64,000 nucleotides of DNA from Geminicoccus harenae (GTDB lineage Bacteria > Pseudomonadota > Alphaproteobacteria > Geminicoccales > Geminicoccaceae). The stretch lies in contig NZ_JABGCL010000001.1 of NCBI RefSeq assembly GCF_019800005.1, positions 239,641 to 303,640 on the forward strand, written 5' to 3'. A model generated the notes under the pieces. It did no database searches and was not told the DNA's origin. It was given only the letters and a program-made list of their open reading frames with translations. This document shows, piece after piece, positions 61,893-64,000 of the stretch (position 1 is its first letter; each line of letters opens with the position of its first letter). The translations under genes were made by a program, and so were the position numbers.

Positions 61893-62852
61893 ATGAGCAG
61901 CGGCCCGACCGGCGAGGCGGCCCGTCGTTGCCAGGCGATCGTTGCCGAGATGTCGGCGGCCCTGGCGGCCGGCACCCGGCTGGCCAAACCCGGCCAGGAC
62001 CATGCGGCGGCGGCGTGCTGGATCCGGGCGCAGCCCTGGGCCAGCCGGCTGTGGCCCGACGTGACGCACAACCCCTACCAGGACCTGAGCACCGCCGCCT
62101 GGCTGCGCAGCCGCGCCCTGGGGCTGGAGCAGCCGCGCCCGGCGCGGGTCCAGGCCTTCCAGGGCGGCCATCTCTGGCCCAAGGACGAGCCGGAGATCCG
62201 CTTTGCCATCCGTGCGTTGGAGTTCCTCAGCCGGCTGCACTCCGTCAGCGGCAATGCCGACCGGGTGCTGGATCGGTTTGAGGAAGCGCGCTCGGCAGCG
62301 CAGTGGCGCTTCGACATCGAGTACCCGCTGCGGCTGGGAAGCTGCCCGCGCCTGGACCTGGAGGATTTCGCCGCGGTCCGCGCCGAGGCGCTGTGCCGGG
62401 CAGGCTGCCAGCTCCATCAGGAGCTGGGCAGGCTCGCCTGGGCGAAGGAGGATCCGGCCGCAGCCCTGCCGGGCGAGGATGGCAGCGGCATCGATCCGGC
62501 AGCCCTGGACGAGCTGGTCGAGGCGGCGGCCCGGCTGCCGCGGATCCTGGCCCAGCTCGCGCCGATCTGGCCGGCCCTGCTGTCGGCGTTCCGGCGCGGC
62601 CAGCAGAGCCGGCTCCTGACCGAGCTGCCCGGCTGGCTGCTGGACCTCCTGCGCGAGGTGCCGGAGCCGAGGCTGGCGGGGCTGGCCTGGGACGGGGTCG
62701 CGGCCGTGCCCGCCGGCCGGCTCGAGCAACTGAGCGCCGGCCATGTCGCCAGCTTCGGCGCCGCCGGAACTCCCTGGTGGCTGGGCGGCTGGCAGATGGC
62801 GGCAGCGCATCTGGACGCGGCATCGGTGCGGCGCGGCTGGCCGGCCGGCTGA
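61893..62852 (+). CDS. Hypothetical protein, 319 aa, soluble and helical
   Basis: I do not recognise this family. The protein is Ala/Leu/Arg-rich with several Trp (WIRAQPWASRLWPDV, GTPWWLGGWQ), no signal peptide and no membrane segments. No distinct ribosome site precedes ATG 61893, so the start is uncertain. Its codon pattern suggests a real gene. The 257 bases before it hold no evident features. Confidence 0.6.
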   Translation: MSSGPTGEAARRCQAIVAEMSAALAAGTRLAKPGQDHAAAACWIRAQPWASRLWPDVTHNPYQDLSTAAWLRSRALGLEQPRPARVQAFQGGHLWPKDEPEIRFAIRALEFLSRLHSVSGNADRVLDRFEEARSAAQWRFDIEYPLRLGSCPRLDLEDFAAVRAEALCRAGCQLHQELGRLAWAKEDPAAALPGEDGSGIDPAALDELVEAAARLPRILAQLAPIWPALLSAFRRGQQSRLLTELPGWLLDLLREVPEPRLAGLAWDGVAAVPAGRLEQLSAGHVASFGAAGTPWWLGGWQMAAAHLDAASVRRGWPAG

Positions 62853-62903
62853 AGCCGCGGCAGGCGCCCCTGCCGGTCAGCGCCACCCGGCCGGCACGAG
62901 CGG

Positions 62904-63872
62904 TCAGCGCGACGCGGTCAGCGGCCCGGCGGCGCAGGCCGACTGGAGGGCCTGGGCCAGTGCCTGCGCCAGCATGGGCTTGTGCTGCTGGGTCAGGTGG
63001 CTGCTGTCCAGGAACAGCTCGGCCGGCCAGTCCGCATGATGGGCGGCGTCGTTGAAGTCGACCACGCAGTGCTGGCCGAGCAGGGCCAGGTAGCGGGCAT
63101 GGCGCTCGGCGAAGTCCTGCCGGAACAGCTCGGCCGTGCGCGGATGGACCGGGGGGCTGAACAGGGTGACCGGCACGCCGCGCTGGCGTGCCCGCTCCAG
63201 CGTGGCGGTGAGCCTCGCCACCTCGTCGTCCGGCCAGGGCCGGCCGGCGATCTCGCTGCGCGCCCGGCTGAGCTGGTAGGTGACGATGTCCTGGTCGCCC
63301 GTGTCCATCTTCGGGTCGTCGAAGCCGATCCCGAGCCAGGTGCTGCGCAGCACGAGATAGGACGCCTGCAGGCTCTCGAAGGTCAGCATGTGCCGCAACG
63401 GCGCTTGCGCCATGTCGACCGTGCGCGGGATGTCGTTCTCCGCCCCGGCGATCAGCCGGCTGAACGGCACGCCCCAGACGATCCGGGCGGCGGGGTAGCG
63501 GTCCAGGACGAGGTCGACCAGGTCGATCGTTTCGCCCAGACTAGCACCGCCATAGGCCAGGCTGTACCAGGGCTGCCCGGTGTGGCTGGTGAGGTCCAGG
63601 GCGTCGATCTGGTTGGTGGTGCTGTCGCCGATCAGCAGCGAGGGCACGATGTCGGGATGCTCCGCCACCCAGCGGTCGAAGGCGATCAGCTTGAACAGCC
63701 GTCGATTGAGCGTGTAGGCGGGCGTCCGGTCGATGCCGTCCGCGCCCATGAAGGCGGTGGGCCCCGGTGCCGCCCAGCGGCCGAACGGGTCGACATAGCA
63801 GTTCACGCCGAACGTCAGCCCGGTGAGCAGGGTGGCGGTAAGCGCGAAGAACGCGAGAAAACGGCGTTCCAT
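62904..63872 (-). CDS. SGNH-hydrolase-like membrane-anchored protein (AlgJ/AlgX-like)
   Basis: This 322-residue protein has an N-terminal hydrophobic anchor (FLAFFALTATLLTGLTFGV) and an SGNH-type domain: LLIGDSTTNQ with the nucleophile Ser and a C-terminal FLDSSHLT with the Asp/His pair. It begins 26 bases after the stop of an MBOAT-type acyltransferase on the same strand. This pairing is typical of polysaccharide O-acetylation systems such as AlgI/AlgJ or PatA/PatB. ATG 63872 follows GAGG. Confidence 0.8.
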   Translation of the reverse strand: MERRFLAFFALTATLLTGLTFGVNCYVDPFGRWAAPGPTAFMGADGIDRTPAYTLNRRLFKLIAFDRWVAEHPDIVPSLLIGDSTTNQIDALDLTSHTGQPWYSLAYGGASLGETIDLVDLVLDRYPAARIVWGVPFSRLIAGAENDIPRTVDMAQAPLRHMLTFESLQASYLVLRSTWLGIGFDDPKMDTGDQDIVTYQLSRARSEIAGRPWPDDEVARLTATLERARQRGVPVTLFSPPVHPRTAELFRQDFAERHARYLALLGQHCVVDFNDAAHHADWPAELFLDSSHLTQQHKPMLAQALAQALQSACAAGPLTASR

Positions 63873-63898
63873 GCGATCCTCTTGAACATGCAGGGCGG

Positions 63899-64000
63899 TC
63901 AGAACTGAAAATACAAGAATGTCGTGTGGTAGCTGAGATAGATCACCGAGGCGAAGAACGCGGCGCCCAGCGCCATGCCCCGCACGCCCGCCCGCCACGG
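63899..64000 (-). CDS. C-terminus of an MBOAT-family O-acyltransferase (AlgI-like), partial
   Basis: The last 33 residues of a protein that enters from the right edge. They form one helix and the ending TTFLYFQF, the usual tail of AlgI/PatA-type MBOAT proteins that pass acetyl groups to the periplasm. The SGNH gene follows 26 bases downstream. Because only the tail is visible, the assignment rests on the ending and on the neighbour. Confidence 0.65.
   Translation of the reverse strand, partial: PWRAGVRGMALGAAFFASVIYLSYHTTFLYFQF

Noticed and set aside
62874..62923. Three copies of CGGTCAGCG
   Set aside because: They have irregular spacing, lie partly in the coding end of the SGNH gene and are readily explained by GC-rich composition. 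Not a CRISPR array or iteron set.

Overview
The window is very GC-rich and densely packed, with many start/stop overlaps of the ATGA, GTGA and TTGA type. It looks like a free-living, aerobic, heterotrophic alphaproteobacterium. Several genes are typical of that class: a DUF1013/TrcR-type cell-cycle regulator, a HisKA_2-type bacteriophytochrome, a HlyU-family protein, DUF29, and a cyanide-insensitive bd oxidase with a DUF2474 subunit. A Rhodospirillales/Geminicoccales-like lineage is my guess from gene content only. I see no rRNA, tRNA, CRISPR array, phage or insertion sequence.

Layout. 1-4.5 kb: tail of a membrane protein, an orphan branched-chain-amino-acid-type binding protein, an M20 amidohydrolase and a DadA/GlpD-like flavoprotein. 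4.5-7.9 kb: DUF2165 and TrcR, then a secreted barnase-type RNase whose stop codon overlaps the start of a barstar domain fused in frame to a short-chain dehydrogenase. 7.9-11 kb: cytosine-deaminase-like amidohydrolase behind two tandem EamA transporters, one probably starting at CTG. 11-17 kb: surface lipoprotein, PQQ-type sugar dehydrogenase, metallophosphoesterase, and a coupled nitrilase/acetylpolyamine-deacetylase pair. 17-22 kb: envelope proteins (sulfatase-fold, polytopic protein, GT87). 22-28 kb: a PotABCD polyamine uptake system, with PotD detached and coupled to RecX.

28-45 kb is the metabolic centre. A FucU-like mutarotase, three xylose-isomerase-type TIM barrels, two Gfo/Idh/MocA dehydrogenases and a DJ-1 family protein form one long plus-strand cluster, interrupted by DUF29 and by a Phd/VapC module. 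A GntR/FadR-type regulator follows, then a carbohydrate ABC importer with two different ATPases, a small membrane protein and a PfkB kinase. The enzyme set fits sugar or glycoside breakdown through a 3-keto intermediate (oxidation, elimination, hydration, reduction). The two ATPases carry complementary lesions that would leave one degenerate and one active nucleotide site.

45-64 kb: HlyU, a PEP-mutase/isocitrate-lyase-like enzyme, divergent heme oxygenase and bacteriophytochrome genes, a CorC-type membrane protein, 2-keto-3-deoxygalactonate kinase and aldolase (DgoK/DgoA) opposite another TIM barrel, a secreted protein perhaps related to polysaccharide lyase 14, and a mini zinc-finger protein. 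A possible sulfide/peroxide-tolerant respiratory block follows: SBP56/methanethiol oxidase opposite a pyruvate-oxidase-like ThDP enzyme across a palindrome, then a thioesterase and the CioAB-type oxidase with its small subunit. The window ends in an SGNH protein and the C-terminus of an MBOAT acyltransferase, probably a polysaccharide O-acetylation pair.
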